Of a stretch of DNA of 64,000 bases, positions 62,501 through 64,000 are shown piece after piece. The position numbers were made by a program, and so were the translations under genes. Source of the stretch: Neodiprion pinetum. Its lineage: Eukaryota > Arthropoda > Insecta > Hymenoptera > Diprionidae. The notes under the pieces are model-generated. The model saw only the letters and a list, made by a program, of their open reading frames with translations, made no database searches and had not been told where the DNA came from. Within the stretch, counting starts at the first letter, position 1; each line of letters opens with the position of its first letter. The DNA lies in assembly GCF_021155775.2 (NCBI RefSeq), contig NC_060235.2:4781521-4845520 (forward strand), given 5' to 3'.

Positions 62501-64000
62501 TTCGCCAAAAATACAAAGGGGTTAGCCTTCCTTTTTTTTTGACCAAAAAATTCATCGTCTCAGAATTGATTCGTATGACTCTTTCCCGACCATTTGGACC
62601 CCAAGGAACTCAGAAAACGCAGCAAAAGGAGCGTGGGATCAACGGGAGAGAAGATACGAGGAAAAAAGCACCTGCTGAAAAATGTCGAAAATTCAGGTTT
62701 TCGTTTTTTGGCTGTAACTTTCGATGCGTTGATCGCAGCGTATTGGGACTGCGCCCAATCGATTTCTCTCGCAAAATTACGTCGGAATAGTGCCACAATT
62801 AATTTATTACAGCACTTTTGAAAATCGCCAAAATTTTCGCCAAAAATACAAAGGGGTTAACCTTCCTTTTTTTTTGACCAAAAAATTTTTCGTCTCAGAA
62901 TTGATTCGTATGACTCTTTCCCGACCATTTGGACCCCAAGGAACTCAGAAAACGCAGCAAAAGGAGCGTGGGATCAACGGGAGAGAAGATACGAGGAAAA
63001 AAGCACCTGCTGAAAAATGTCGAAAATTCAGGTTTTCGTTTTTTGGCTGTAACTTTCGATGCGTTGATCGCAGCGTATTGGGACTGCGCCCAATCGATTT
63101 CTCTCGCAAAATTACGTCGGAATAGTGCCACAATTAATTTATTACAGCACTTTTGAAAATCACCAAAATTTTCGCCAAAAATACAAAGGGGTTAACCTTC
63201 CTTTTTTTTTTACCGAAAAGGTTTTCGTCTCAGAATTGATTCGTGTGACTCTTCCTTGACCAATTCGACCCCAAGGAACTCAGAAAACGCAGCAAAAGGA
63301 GCGTGGAATCAACGGGAAAGAAGATACGAGGAAAAAAACATCTGCTGAAAAATGTCGAAAATTCAGGTTTTCGTTTTTTGGCAGTAACTTTCGATGCGTT
63401 GATCGCAGCGTATTGGGACTGCGCCCTATCGATTTCTCTCGCAAAATTACGTCGGAATAGTGCCACAATTAATTTATTCCAGCACTTTTGAAAATCGCCA
63501 AAATTTTCGCCGAAAATACAAAGGGGTTAACCTTCCTTGTTTTTTGACCAAAAAATGTTTCGTCTCAGAATTGATACGTATGACTCTTCCCCGACCAATT
63601 GGACCCCAAGGAATTCAGAAAACGCAGCAAAAGGAGCGTGGGATCAACGGGAGAGAAGATACGAGGAAAAAAGCACCTGCTGAAAAATGTCGAAAATTCA
63701 GGTTTTCGTTTTTTGGCTGTAACTTTCGATGCGTTGCTCGCAGCGCCTCGGGACTGCGCCCAATCGATTTCTCCCGCGAAATTACGTCGGTATAGTGCCC
63801 CAATTAATTTATTCCAGAACTTTTGAAAATCGCGAAAATTTTCGCCAAAAATACAAAGGGGTTTTTTTTTTGACCAAAAAATTTTTCGTCTCAGAATTGA
63901 TTCGTATGACTCTTTCCCGACCAATTGGACCCCAAGGAACTCAGAAAACGCAGCGAAAGGAGCGTGGGATCAACGGGAAAGAAGATACGAGGAAAAAAGC
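50516..64000. repeat. 335-bp tandem satellite array (about 40 monomers, truncated by window end)
   Basis: Head-to-tail copies with the anchor CCACAATTAATTTATTCC recur every 335 bp (51067, 51402, 51737 and so on to 63795). Exceptions are a 334-bp unit (57767-58101), a 326-bp unit (58771-59097) and a 343-bp unit (59432-59775). The first unit (about 50516-50740) is recognisably decayed, with clear homology only from about 50640. Inner copies differ by a few percent and fall into at least two subtypes: GATCGCAGCGTATTGGGAC versus GCTCGCAGCGCCTCGGGAC. A T8-T9 run sits in each monomer. Every copy stays open in several frames on both strands, but 335 is not a multiple of three and the frames start at GTG or internal ATG. 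I read it as non-coding satellite DNA, possibly pericentromeric or heterochromatic. Confidence 0.97.

Noticed and set aside
50732..64000. Dozens of 62-133 codon open frames in the satellite as a tandem gene family
   Set aside because: They occur in several frames and both strands of the same repeat, start mostly at GTG or within the unit, and resemble no known protein. The period is not a multiple of three.
50732..64000. CRISPR-like array
   Set aside because: The units are directly adjacent 335-bp satellite monomers with no unique spacers, in a eukaryotic context.

Overview
The window looks like an animal nuclear genome, most likely an insect. It has one intron-rich gene, many short introns, abundant GA/CT, TA and homopolymer microsatellites, several short non-autonomous DNA transposons and a long satellite array. 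There are no bacterial-style operons. I cannot fix the order from sequence alone; a hymenopteran is a guess.

Layout. Positions 1-9963 hold no gene I can support. Positions 9964-36743 on the minus strand are a complete axonemal dynein heavy chain gene of the outer-arm beta type (DNAH9/DNAH11/DNAH17 family). I could join 33 coding exons by reading frame, splice dinucleotides and alignment to family knowledge, giving about 4,530-4,580 residues. Most introns are 55-140 bp; intron 1 is about 8.6 kb and separates a short acidic/lysine-rich first coding exon from the rest. Positions 36744-50080 hold no recognisable gene, only simple repeats and transposon remnants. From about 50.5 kb to the end is a tandem satellite of 335-bp monomers, about 40 copies, running off the window. 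An older, strongly diverged monomer lies just outside it at about 50.08-50.35 kb.

Mobile DNA is short and without coding capacity. It includes a foldback element in a dynein intron (12.13-12.72 kb), a palindromic element in intron 1 (28.94-29.35 kb), a TA-flanked TIR element (37.39-37.81 kb) with two diverged relatives, and a TTAA-flanked piggyBac-like MITE (39.64-40.11 kb). The last shares an internal segment with the 29 kb element.

The gene encodes a motor subunit of ciliary and flagellar outer dynein arms; in insects that means sperm tails and chordotonal sensory cilia. No other gene in the window links to it functionally. The most unusual structure is the satellite, where blocks of 13-22 monomers recur at fixed offsets.
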